The notes under the pieces were generated by a model, which saw only the letters and a program-made list of their open reading frames with translations, ran no database searches and had not been told where the DNA came from. A stretch of 64,000 nucleotides of DNA from Leptolinea sp. UBA5203 (GTDB taxonomy: Bacteria > Chloroflexota > Anaerolineae > Anaerolineales > Anaerolineaceae), in the NCBI GenBank assembly GCA_002412765.1, contig DHVR01000005.1, positions 143,196-207,195 on the forward strand, written 5' to 3'. The position numbers and the translations under genes were made by a program. Below are positions 25,506-35,000 of this stretch, piece by piece; the stretch's first letter is position 1; each line of letters opens with the position of its first letter.

Positions 25506-26183
25506 TCAAGCCAGCCATAAGAAGTAAAAGCCGACCAGAAGCACAATGATGCCACTGGTTTTTTCAAACCAGACTGACCACTCACCCAATTTTCGAAAGC
25601 TTATCAACACGCCCGTAAATGTTCCAGCCAATAGAATAGGTACTCCCCGCCCAAGCGCATAAATAAAGAGCAATACCGCACCATACACCATACCTGAATT
25701 CTGGGCCATGACATAGGTCAGGATTGCAGCCAGCACAGGTGTAGCACATTGGGAAGATACCAATCCGGATACCAGACCCAGTAGCAGTGCTCCCCATAAC
25801 CCTTTGGCTTGGATTTGTTCGCGCATTCCGCCAAACCAGGAAGGGATCTGTATCTGAAAGACCCCCAACATTTGCAACCCTATTAAAAAACATACTCCGG
25901 CGACCAGATAATACCAAAGGCGGGTTCCTCCACCCAATAAACCACCCACCACAGAAGCCACTATGCCCATCAACACAAAAGTGATTGCCAACCCAAAAGT
26001 AAACAATAGTGAGATGGTGAATGCTTTTTGACGAGGTAAATCATGGGACTCTCCCACATAACCAATAATCAAGGGGATCATGGCTACATTGCATGGGCCA
26101 ACGGATGTCAGGACACCTCCCAGGAACACCAGGAAATATCCAAGGATCGATGTTGGCTGCAGCAAGGATGGATCGAGATTCAT
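25506..26183 (-). CDS. CcdA-type transmembrane thiol transporter
   Basis: A 225-residue protein with six membrane segments and the CcdA/DsbD-beta cysteines in TSVGPCNVAMIPL and LVSSQCATPVLAAIL. It carries reducing equivalents from cytoplasmic thioredoxin to an extracytoplasmic acceptor, here likely the anchored thioredoxin encoded just upstream, with which it shares an ATGA overlap. Compact stand-alone form, unlike the large fusion at 26667. Confidence 0.9.
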   Translation of the reverse strand: MNLDPSLLQPTSILGYFLVFLGGVLTSVGPCNVAMIPLIIGYVGESHDLPRQKAFTISLLFTFGLAITFVLMGIVASVVGGLLGGGTRLWYYLVAGVCFLIGLQMLGVFQIQIPSWFGGMREQIQAKGLWGALLLGLVSGLVSSQCATPVLAAILTYVMAQNSGMVYGAVLLFIYALGRGVPILLAGTFTGVLISFRKLGEWSVWFEKTSGIIVLLVGFYFLWLA

Positions 26184-26656
26184 TGATCTTCCTCTGCAAG
26201 AAGCTGCAATTGTTCAGTTAATTCACCCGCACTTAACGGGCCTAGAATCCCATTGCCTTTCTCAGTGCTGTCTATAAATACCTGGGTAGGTATGGATGAT
26301 ATCCGCGCTCTTTGTAGTAAGTTTTGGTTTGCCGGATCATACACATTAACATCCACTAAAGCAACTTGCTTGCTAAAAGCAGGATACACCTCATCCACAA
26401 CAGCCATCATATCAATACATGTCTGACAATTGTTAGAATGAAAGAAAAGGAAAGTCGGTTTGCCTTCTTCAAGATACCGATCCAACTGCATCTCAGCAGT
26501 TTCGGTCACAATACCGGGATCAGCATCTATTTTCTTTTGGGGATTTTTTACGATAATCACAACCAGAACTAAAATCACGAAGCCAGCTAAAATTATTATT
26601 TTTGGCAACCGGCCAAGTTTAATTGCCTTTGTGTTTTTTGAATTTTCACTAGACAT
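26180..26656 (-). CDS. Membrane-anchored thioredoxin-like protein
   Basis: A 158-residue protein from ATG 26656. One N-terminal membrane helix (ILAGFVILVLVVIIV, about residues 20-35) precedes an extracytoplasmic thioredoxin fold with the motif FHSNNCQTCIDMM (CxxC) and the cis-Pro segment SSIPTQVFID. It would be reduced by the CcdA protein encoded downstream in ATGA overlap. The start lies 10 bases after the stop of the Trx-CcdA fusion gene, so the genes form one unit. Confidence 0.88.
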   Translation of the reverse strand: MSSENSKNTKAIKLGRLPKIIILAGFVILVLVVIIVKNPQKKIDADPGIVTETAEMQLDRYLEEGKPTFLFFHSNNCQTCIDMMAVVDEVYPAFSKQVALVDVNVYDPANQNLLQRARISSIPTQVFIDSTEKGNGILGPLSAGELTEQLQLLAEEDQ

Positions 26657-26666
26657 AACCTTTTCC

Positions 26667-28217
26667 TTATTTTGACTTACGATATTTTGTTTTGGCCTTC
26701 TCATTTAATTCCGTTCCGATATGGATTCCCAGTTTGGGCAGGAGAATCCGATGAAGAAGCAGCACCAACAGGGTTGCAGCAAAAGCGATGCCAAAGACAA
26801 TCAAAGAGCTGGTTAAATTATTCATTAAACTGGGATTGATCAACATCACGCCTGCCAAGGCGAGCATCAGCATGCCGCCGATCAGTTTCAAGATGCGACC
26901 GTGTTTCTCTTCCAATTTGCTGGCGTGCATGGTTGTGACTGCCGCGAAAAATATCACCATCTCATCCAATTGATAGATAAATAGATAAACCAGCAGCAGT
27001 GTAACAAAAGTCATTCCAGTTACTTGCTGAGAAACTAATAGGTTTGTCCACAGGACTGGAAAACCAGCGGTGCAGGAGAATTCCACCAGAGAAACGCCGG
27101 CGGCCAGTACAACCGTGCCACCTACCAATCCCCAGAAGGATGTGCCTGCATCCATTAGACGGCGCATGCGTTGGAAAATGCCAGGTTTCTTTTCATCAGA
27201 AATCGTAAAGGATATGCCTTCCTTATACCAGAAGTAATCCTTGATATTGACCAGGGCAAAGAAAAGGGCGACCAATGCAACCACGACCTGAATCCAGCCT
27301 ACAAAACTCACCACGGTAAACATGGTGAACAATCCGGTGATAAACAGGCCATAGATAGCGGTGGATACCGTCAGGAAGATAAAGCCAATGAGGAAAATTT
27401 TCTTGCGGGAGCCGCTATGCAGGGTAAGCGTCAGCAGCATGGTCAGTACCCAAATGGAGCAGGGGTTAAAACCGTCTACAATCGAGATCAGGAGTGTGCT
27501 GACAAAGAGAGACTGTGCTGAAAGATCAACTTTGCCAATCAGGGGCAGGATGATGCTTTTTTCCTGAATGGACTGGGTCGTGGGTTCTGCCTTCGGAATC
27601 AATGGACCAACCGTACTAGGGTCCGCCCCGTTGAGGATCGCCGCGCCATAATCCTCACAACCATCCACCAGACATTTCTGCACAGTAGATTCAATCTCTG
27701 CCTGGATCTGGTCGCCGAAACCTTCCCAGTAGCGATCCCCAATAAAAATGGTGGGGACGGCATGAGGTTCAAAGCCATAAGATTTGGCCATTTGAATAAA
27801 TAGGGCCTGGTTTTCTTCTACATACCAAACTTCATAATTCTTATATTCAATCTGATCAGAGGACAGGTCCAATGCGGTCAGAAAGGGTTTGGCAGCCGCA
27901 CAATGGGGACACCCATCCCCCCAGAACATGTAGATTACCACTTTGGGAGAATCTTGCACCAACACGTTAGCCATCGAGATAGGTGTTTCAAGGATGGCAG
28001 AGCCTGATGGAACAGCTGTTTCCGTGGCAAATTCATGGCAGTAAGCCCCACAATGGAAGGGGGTATTTGTTGGGTATGGAGTTAATTCTGTGCTTTGCAC
28101 ATATTTCAGGGCCGGTTTTATAGAACCAGTATTTGCTTCAACTTGAGTAGTGAAAAGAAAGAAAAAAAGTGCAAAAGTGAGATTTACTACGATTGAATTA
28201 AGTTTATTTTTAGTCAT
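26667..28217 (-). CDS. Secreted thioredoxin-like domain fused to CcdA, second copy
   Basis: A 516-residue DsbD-like protein from ATG 28217, with GAGAGG upstream. It has a signal segment, a low-complexity stretch with CGAYCHEF, a thioredoxin-like domain with MFWGDGCPHCAAAKP, and a CcdA membrane domain with Cys in DGFNPCSIWVL and VEFSCTAGFPVL. The length and order match the copy at 13882-15315, to which it is closely similar along the whole membrane part. It heads the redox gene group on this strand. Two such systems within 15 kb suggest separate clients or conditions. Confidence 0.9.
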   Translation of the reverse strand: MTKNKLNSIVVNLTFALFFFLFTTQVEANTGSIKPALKYVQSTELTPYPTNTPFHCGAYCHEFATETAVPSGSAILETPISMANVLVQDSPKVVIYMFWGDGCPHCAAAKPFLTALDLSSDQIEYKNYEVWYVEENQALFIQMAKSYGFEPHAVPTIFIGDRYWEGFGDQIQAEIESTVQKCLVDGCEDYGAAILNGADPSTVGPLIPKAEPTTQSIQEKSIILPLIGKVDLSAQSLFVSTLLISIVDGFNPCSIWVLTMLLTLTLHSGSRKKIFLIGFIFLTVSTAIYGLFITGLFTMFTVVSFVGWIQVVVALVALFFALVNIKDYFWYKEGISFTISDEKKPGIFQRMRRLMDAGTSFWGLVGGTVVLAAGVSLVEFSCTAGFPVLWTNLLVSQQVTGMTFVTLLLVYLFIYQLDEMVIFFAAVTTMHASKLEEKHGRILKLIGGMLMLALAGVMLINPSLMNNLTSSLIVFGIAFAATLLVLLLHRILLPKLGIHIGTELNEKAKTKYRKSK

Positions 28218-29003
28218 CAATCCTCTCGAAAGTTCTTGTGATGTAACATTCTCCGCATTTCGAATGTGGTTTTCTGATTATCCATATGTTTTCAACCATG
28301 GACATACACTAATTCTTGAATAACGAACTCATTTGATTTTTGAAATCCTCCAAGAAATCCCACCACAATTTTAGCTATCCATAAATTAGTGGCATTAACA
28401 CTTATCAAAAAAGCCCTAACCAAAGTTTAACCTATTTTTCAAATCAGAACACAATTATTATTCCATCTGCGACCCATTTGATTACCTTCAGGTTTTTTAA
28501 CTTAGAAAATATCTCGGTAAAAACCAGTGTCTTGATAAAGGTCATATCGCCTACCTTTTTGGAAAACCAGGGATGCTATTTTTGAACTATGGCAAATCCA
28601 ATGGCTGATAGCTAGACTTGTAAAAAAGAACCCATGGGGGAGAGTAAGGAAACAATGAATTTGGATTGTATGTGTGGTAAATCATCAGTTTGATCGTTAT
28701 TCGTCGGCTCTATGTAACTTACAAATAATCGGATGACTGCATATCATCAAACCGCAGTCATCCGATCGCTATACCCGTAATCTAAACATTTTCTACATAA
28801 AGCATGCAGATCACATTTCCGTTCTTCACTGGGTAAAATGTTCCTCAGCCATTCCGTCATAGACATTGGAGATAAAGGTCGTTACTTCGTGAGTGGGTGC
28901 GGAAGCTACTTTCCCTTCTTGAACGGGATCAATTTATAAGAGTTACACGGTTGATTCGCTCAGAATGAAATCCACACCAGCATCAAGTAATTTGTGAATT
29001 TAG
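28218..29003. other. Gene-free region with perfect hairpin and gene debris
   Basis: No intact gene. At 28728-28766 a perfect 13-bp inverted repeat (ATCGGATGACTGC / GCAGTCATCCGAT, 13-base loop) forms a strong stem. On the minus strand, 28826-28939 holds about 35 sense codons (VQEGKVASAPTHEVTTFISN, then a stop) that read like a protein end, with stops upstream, probably a decayed gene. The rest is AT-rich without features. Confidence 0.5.
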
Positions 29004-29393
29004 TTAACTTTGTATAACTGAAACCACCTTATTAACTTGATCATCTGTCCATTCAAACAAATGATTTTTCTTAATCTCCAAGTCAGTGACTACGATATGC
29101 TGAACATAGGGTATCTGCAAATGATCCAGCGCAACTTTTGTGCAGGCAACCTGACATCCATCGATGGCGATGATTCCATTGGCGGCTTTTGCAGAATCGA
29201 CCATGCCGCCGATATGTGCAGCCACACCAATCAGACAATACATTTGTGCTTTTCCCTGCCTATCCAATTCCATAGCCGCAGAATTGGCAATCTGACCCAC
29301 ATTGGATCCACCTGAGCAAGATAATACCAAACGTGGACTATTGGCTGAACAACACGAGTTTTCATTCGTTTTTGAATCGCAACATTCTGACAT
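29004..29393 (-). CDS. DGC-domain putative zinc-binding protein
   Basis: A 129-residue protein with a Cys-rich N-terminus (ECCDSKTNENSCCS) and the DGC core: LVLSCSGGSNVGQIANSAA, GVAAHIGGMV, and AIDGCQVACTKVAL, whose Asp-Gly-Cys gives the family its name. It is a predicted metal binder of unknown function. AAGGAAGG precedes the ATG. In many anaerobes the gene accompanies DUF318 permeases, small thioredoxins and ArsR regulators, as here. Confidence 0.88.
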   Translation of the reverse strand: MSECCDSKTNENSCCSANSPRLVLSCSGGSNVGQIANSAAMELDRQGKAQMYCLIGVAAHIGGMVDSAKAANGIIAIDGCQVACTKVALDHLQIPYVQHIVVTDLEIKKNHLFEWTDDQVNKVVSVIQS

Positions 29394-29484
29394 TTTTTTC
29401 CTTCCTTCGAATCTCTAAATTAATAATCCTATCTGCCAACCTATTTGATAGAAATGCGGTTGTGGGTGATTCATGTTAGTCCCA

Positions 29485-30816
29485 TCATATTGCGGCAATG
29501 ACCAATCCAAATAAATACCCAGCCAATGTACTGAATACAGCCACCAAAGATACATAGATTGCTGTCTTCTTTTTACCCATCACCCCATTCAAAACCAAAA
29601 TGGATTGCAGAGACAGTTCCGGGTCTGAGAGCAGATAGGCCAGCAACGGACCGCGGGCCATACCCAGGTCAAGAAACATTTTCGCAATGGGAACTTCGAC
29701 CAGCGTAGGGAAGTACATAAAGACCCCAAACACTACGCCTACAAAATTTGCCATGATTGTGTTTTGCCCGGCGATACTGCGCACCCAGGTTTCCGGGATG
29801 ATGACTTTGACAATGCCGGCAGCAAAAACACCAATGATTAATAATGGAAAAATTTGTTTTACAAATTTCCAGGTTTCCCAAATCCAACCACTCAGCTCAT
29901 CTTTGGTAAACGAACGGCTGGCTACAACAGCGATACCAGTTAGCAGGATGATTTCTCCGATCAATCGGCCATTTAGACCAATAGCCAACGATCCAACATC
30001 CTCTTTTGGGGAAGCGATAAGAATGGTGAGTGCAATAAAGGCGAAGGCTGCGTATGTCCAACCTGTGAAGCCGTCGAGGATGTTTTCGAAACCTTTCCAA
30101 GCCGTAACACCTATGACTACCAACATGATGATCAACAGTGCGCCCTGTAAAGTGAGATTTAAGGATGAGATCAGGTTGCCCAGACCACTGTTCATGTCAA
30201 ATGGCAGGTTGATTGAGGCGTAGACATTAGTCAACAGGTCAACTTGTAGGGTGCCTACAATCAGCACCGCAATCAGTATCAGAAAAAGTGCCCATACGGC
30301 TGGTTTAACTTTCGCGGTTTGATCAAAAACACCACTTGCAGTCATCTCAATTTCACGAGCACCTTCCTCTTTTCGGAAGATCCAGGCCATAATCAAACCG
30401 ATGATAATTCCAAATACAATGGAAAGAACCAAACGAGAGATAGCAATATCCATCCCGATGGTTGCGCCAGTGTAGGTGATGGCCAGGATGTTAATTGCCG
30501 GACCCACGAATAGGAAAGTGATCGCCGGGCCGAGGCCGGCACCACGCTTCCAGATCCCTGCAAAAAGCGGCAGGATGGTACAGGAACATACGGCCAGGAT
30601 AAAGCCGCCAAACGCTGAGGCAGGATAACTGATCCATTTGGAAGCCTTTGGGCCAAGGAAACGAGTGATCGCCTCTTTAGGGATCATCGTGCTCATAAAG
30701 CCGGCAATAATGAATGCCGGAACCAGACAAAGTAAAACATGCGCTGCAAGATAGTCTAAAAGTCCCGTCCAGCCTGCCCATAATAAAGTACCCGTATAAG
30801 TTATGATTGCTTCCAT
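29485..30816 (-). CDS. DUF318 (ArsP/COG0701) family permease
   Basis: A 443-residue membrane protein with about ten helices from ATG 30816, which follows AAAGAGGA; the frame is open further back, but that part is the operator region. The signature LAVCSCTILPLFAGIWKRGAGLGPA and FVGPAINILA is repeated in weaker form in the second half, giving the two-fold DUF318 structure. Relatives export organoarsenicals or other thiophilic compounds; the substrate here is not proven. It is expressed from its own operator region, which fits control by the nearby ArsR. Confidence 0.88.
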   Translation of the reverse strand: MEAIITYTGTLLWAGWTGLLDYLAAHVLLCLVPAFIIAGFMSTMIPKEAITRFLGPKASKWISYPASAFGGFILAVCSCTILPLFAGIWKRGAGLGPAITFLFVGPAINILAITYTGATIGMDIAISRLVLSIVFGIIIGLIMAWIFRKEEGAREIEMTASGVFDQTAKVKPAVWALFLILIAVLIVGTLQVDLLTNVYASINLPFDMNSGLGNLISSLNLTLQGALLIIMLVVIGVTAWKGFENILDGFTGWTYAAFAFIALTILIASPKEDVGSLAIGLNGRLIGEIILLTGIAVVASRSFTKDELSGWIWETWKFVKQIFPLLIIGVFAAGIVKVIIPETWVRSIAGQNTIMANFVGVVFGVFMYFPTLVEVPIAKMFLDLGMARGPLLAYLLSDPELSLQSILVLNGVMGKKKTAIYVSLVAVFSTLAGYLFGLVIAAI

Positions 30817-30838
30817 TATGCTATCCTCTTTCGAAAAT

Positions 30839-30864
30839 AATACATTCAATACATTGAATGTATT
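30839..30864 (-). promoter_or_regulatory. 26-bp palindromic operator, probable ArsR site
   Basis: Perfect 12-bp arms AATACATTCAAT and ATTGAATGTATT separated by AC, 23 bases before the permease start. ATTCAA/TTGAAT half sites are typical of ArsR-SmtB family operators, and the arsR gene is 330 bp away. A related sequence with the palindrome ATTCATGAAT sits at the arsR start (31581-31590). Confidence 0.75.
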
Positions 30865-30870
30865 TAGAAC

Positions 30871-30895
30871 AAAATAAAGAGCAGCGTAGCTGCTC
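30871..30895 (-). terminator. Intrinsic terminator after the small thioredoxin gene
   Basis: Minus strand: stem GAGCAGC / GCTGCTC (30895-30889 and 30885-30879) with loop TAC, followed by TTTATTTT (30878-30871). It starts 10 bases after the stop of the thioredoxin gene and separates arsR-trx from the permease unit. Confidence 0.8.
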
Positions 30896-30904
30896 ATTAT
30901 TAAT

Positions 30905-31141
30905 TTATGATTTCAGCCAATTTTCAATTTCTGTTTCATTCGGAATTCTACCAGAAGAGACCACGGCATCATTAATCACTAATCCAGGTGTTGATAAAAT
31001 AGGCCATTTCATAATTTCACTCATATCTGTCACTTTTTCAATCTCAGCTTCAATCCCCAATGTTTCAACAACTTTTCGGGTAACAGCTTCAAGTCTTTTG
31101 CAATTTGCACAACCAGAGCCAAGAATTTTTATATTTAACAT
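30905..31141 (-). CDS. Small thioredoxin-like redox protein
   Basis: A 78-residue protein of the redox-active disulfide type. MLNIKILGSGCANCKRLEAVT holds the CxxC (residues 11-14); LSTPGLVINDAVVSSGRIP holds the cis-proline. AAGGAG precedes the ATG. These minimal thioredoxins commonly accompany DUF318 permeases and ArsR regulators. It likely recycles a thiol used in metalloid handling. It is cotranscribed with arsR and followed by a terminator. Confidence 0.9.
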   Translation of the reverse strand: MLNIKILGSGCANCKRLEAVTRKVVETLGIEAEIEKVTDMSEIMKWPILSTPGLVINDAVVSSGRIPNETEIENWLKS

Positions 31142-31196
31142 GTCAATCTCCTTAAGTTAAATTTAATAGGCCGCGAATGAATAGAACAATAAAAGG

Positions 31197-31586
31197 CTAT
31201 TTCAACCCCGTGCCAGATGTTGAGCTGCACTTTGGACAATTGCAGGATGTTTCCGATTTTTTTATTTTAGGCTCATCTTGACCGGTAATTTGACGCACTG
31301 CCCGCAGGACTTCATAGATTTGCTGATCTGCTATCCGGTAGAAAATATTCCAACCATCTCGCCGATCTTGGATTAATCCTGCTTCGCGGAGAACAGATAA
31401 CTGTTGAGAAATATATGCCTGGCGGAACCCCAAGTGAGCTTCCATGTGACATACACAATGCTCTCCACCCCGTAGGATTTCAAGGATAGCCAATCTTGCA
31501 GGATTTGTTAATGCTTTAAAGATCAGTACCTGTGCATCATACGGCTCTATCATAGTTTCTTGATTTTCTAACATATTCAAATTCAT
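31197..31586 (-). CDS. ArsR family metal/metalloid-responsive repressor
   Basis: A 129-residue winged-helix regulator: LIFKALTNPARLAILEIL, then GGEHCVCHMEAHLGFRQAYISQQLSVLREAGLI (recognition helix) and DGWNIFYRI (wing). The CxC motif in HCVCHME is the classical ArsR-type ligand pair, and the C-terminus adds CNCPKC, another possible metal site. It should repress the arsR-trx unit and the permease in absence of metal. The ATG at 31586 sits almost at the predicted transcription start, suggesting a leaderless message; ATG 31574 is an alternative. Confidence 0.9.
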   Translation of the reverse strand: MNLNMLENQETMIEPYDAQVLIFKALTNPARLAILEILRGGEHCVCHMEAHLGFRQAYISQQLSVLREAGLIQDRRDGWNIFYRIADQQIYEVLRAVRQITGQDEPKIKKSETSCNCPKCSSTSGTGLK

Positions 31587-31593
31587 GAATGTA

Positions 31594-31621
31594 ATTATAG
31601 TTACAAAAATTCATACGTCAA
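31594..31621 (-). promoter_or_regulatory. Promoter of arsR
   Basis: Minus strand: -35 TTGACG (31621-31616), 16-bp spacer, -10 TATAAT (31599-31594). The start codon at 31586 is only 7 bases beyond the -10. The palindrome ATTCATGAAT (31581-31590) follows directly, so a bound repressor would block polymerase. Confidence 0.7.
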
Positions 31622-32096
31622 GGGTTTGTATCGAGATTCGGCGATATCAATAGATAAAAATCAAAGTATTGGAAGAAATGACGCCAAAATAAGGATAGGT
31701 AGATGGAGGCAACTTCATCTGTTGTTTCTGCGGTTCACTTTTCAACTTTGGCTGACTGATGCTTCCAGGATTATTGACTCAAAATATATTTGTTCTTAAT
31801 AATCACTTTACAAAAATTATTTTATCTCTATAATATTAATCAGGACATAGGGGTGATAAGATTCCTAAATGAACCAACAAGAATTTTCTGTCAAACCCCA
31901 ATTACAAGTCAACCTATCTGTAGTTCCATTTCATCTTAATGTGAGCGTAAAAAGAATACTCAATAGTATTTATTTGTAGGGCGGTAGAACAGACTCTTTT
32001 CCCTTTATTCATAGGAAGCATATATTCAATTAAATAGACGAAGTGACAGTCATTAATTTATTAAAGGCAGAAGCCTTTATCCTTGGAGGGACATCC
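31622..32096. other. Gene-free spacer before the large secreted protein
   Basis: AT-rich, no gene seen. It must hold the promoter of the 1394-residue protein; TATAATATTAAT near 31830 is one candidate -10 but lies far upstream of the start at 32097. Confidence 0.3.
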
Positions 32097-35000
32097 ATGT
32101 CAAAGCACTTATCCACCCATTCCGGACTCACTCAGTTTGGCAATATTCTCATGCGTGTATGCATCATTTTATCCATGGTATTGTCGAATATGGCAATCCA
32201 GACGACAAGTGTATACGCATACTCTTCAATTGAAGAAAATAAAAAAGAGATAAAACAGATTGTTCTAATGGAATCTATTGGAAATAGATTGGATGTTACC
32301 GGAACCAAACATATTTCTGCAAATGATTTAGGTTTTGCATCTGGTGAAAATACTGGCGCACCGGAAAATGGTTACAGTAAACATACACTCGTTGACGTGA
32401 ATGTTCCATCAGGTGGGCATGCACTGGCAAAAATGGCTCTTGAACCGCATGCGTATAACGGCGCCGTAGTGGTTCAGGTTTATGATACCGATGGAACACC
32501 GAAATCCGGAGTAAACGTGTATGCCTTCAGCGGCACCACCTACAGCGGTGTGAGTGGTGTAAGCAATATATATGGCTCTGCTACCTTGACACTGCCGGAT
32601 GGCGATTATCGGTTCCGTGCAGATTTGAACGGCACCCAATTCTGGAGTGGCACTAAGAATACTTGCTCTTTACCGACCTGTACCACGGATGTGGTAACAG
32701 TGAGTAAACCTGTCAGTGTTTACATTTTGGATACCGACGGTACAGCAAAAGCCGGATTAAGTGTTTACGCTTTTAGCGGGACGACTTACAGTGGCTATAG
32801 CAAAGTCAGCGACGCATATGGCGTGGCTACCTTTACCCTACCGTTAGGTGATTACCACTTCCGTGCTGATTTATTCGGTACTCCCTTTTGGAGTGCCGAA
32901 ACGAATGACTGTACCATACCCGGTTGTGAGAGTACCCAGGTAACAGTCAGTAAGCCTGTAACCGTGATCGTTTTGGATACCGACGGCCCCATATCCGGAT
33001 TGAATGTTTATGCCTTTGACGGTACAACTTACAGCGGCTACAACAAGATCAGCAATGCATATGGTGTAGCTACCTTTATTTTACCGTTAGGAGACTACCG
33101 CTTCCGTGCCGACTTGAATGGTACCCAATTCTGGAGTGCAGAGTCAAACCACTGCACATTGCCGGGTTGTGAGAATGCCCAGGTAAGAGTCACTAAGCCA
33201 ATTACCGTGACCGTGGTGGATACCGGCAGTGCGCCCAAACCCGGTTTGAACGTGTACGCCTTTGACGGTACCACCTATAGGGGATACAGTAAGGTAACCG
33301 ATTCCTATGGTGTTGCTACCTTCACCTTGCCATTGGGTGATTACCGCTTCCGTGCCGATTTCAATGGTACCCAATTCTGGAGTGACAGCATCAATCACTG
33401 CACCATTCCGGACTGCACTGATGCTTCCGTTGTTGTTACCCAACCGGTAACGGTCACCATTATGGATACCAATGGGGCACCTCAGGTTGGCTTGAAGGTC
33501 TATGCTTTTGACGGTATCGTCTATAAGAATTACTCAAAGACCACCAATTTAAACGGTCAAGCTGTCTTTACTTTGCCGCAAGGTGATTACCGCTTCCGTG
33601 CCGATTTCAATGGTACCCAATTCTGGAGTGACAGCATCAATCACTGCAGCATCCCGGACTGCACTGATGCTTCCGTTGTTGTTAACCAACCGGTAACGGT
33701 CACCGTTATGGATACCAATGGGGCACCTCAGGTTGGCTTGAATGTCTATGCTTTTGATGGTATCGTCTACAAGAATTACTCAAAGACTACCAATTTAAAC
33801 GGTGAAGCTGTCTTTACTTTGCCGCAAGGTGATTACCGCTTCCGTGTGGATGTAGATGGTGAACAAATTTGGAGCGGCATCGTCAATCACTGCACTATTC
33901 CGGGTTGTGAGCTGGTTAGTGTTGTGCTGGAAGCTGAAGCAACATTAACGCCAACCATAACAAGCACGATGACGATAACCCAAACCCCGACTTCTACAAG
34001 GACGAATACGCCAACCTTAACACGGACTCCAACACCGACACAGACAATAACCAGAACGCCAACCCGAACTTCGACGCAGACAGTTACAAGGACGCCAACA
34101 CGAACACCGACACAGACATTTACAAGAACGCCTACGCTAAGTGCTACTATTACACAAACACCCACGAATACTTCCACCGTGGCAAGCTGCGCCGGTAGTG
34201 GTTCTATATTACGCGAGCATTGGGATGGCATTTCCGGCGGTCTCGTTGACGATTTGCTTTCAGCAAGTGCTTACCCCGATAATCCTGATTCTTTCACTTA
34301 TGAAACGAATATGTATTACACTGGCGGTGGCGACTCTTTTGGCGAACGCTGGCGCGGATACTTATGCCCACCATTTGATGGCGAGTATACAATTTACTTG
34401 GCGTCCGATAACCAGGCAAAAGTATATCTTAGCTCTGATGCCAGTCCTGCAAACATGAACTTGATTGCTTATATTCCTGATGACGTAAATAGTTATAATC
34501 CCAATGTGAGTGAAGACACTGATTTTTACGACTATCCCGAGCAATCTACGACTCTTAATCTGATGGGTGGAACCCTTTACTACATTGAGGCTTATTGGAA
34601 AGAAAACATCGGTGGGCAGTTTTTCAATGTTGCCTGGACCATGCCAAATTTTCCTGGTGGTCCATATACCATTTATAGGGATTCTCTGGTACCCATAACG
34701 CCAGAACTTACGTATACACCAACCAGTACGCAGACACCGAACGCGACAATAACGCCTACGCCAACAGCTACTGATATACAAACACAAACCGAAACCCCCA
34801 CACTTACTCCCACCAAGGCAAGCTGCGCCGGTACCGGTTCCATTTTACGTCAATCGTGGAATAGTATATCAAGTGCTTCAATTTCAGCATTGCAAACTGA
34901 CCCTCGTTACCCGTTTTTCCCGGATGGAGAGGAGTATTTATTGAGTTATAAAGGCCCGGTGGATATCGGAAATTACTATGGAGCAAGGTATCGAGGTTAC

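Noticed and set aside
29687..30223. 178-codon plus-strand frame inside the permease region
   Set aside because: It is antisense to a clear DUF318 permease and has no protein features.
32467..33930. Regular 243-246 bp repeats considered as CRISPR-like or satellite DNA
   Set aside because: The units are far too long for CRISPR, contain no spacers, and translate in one frame as repeated protein domains.
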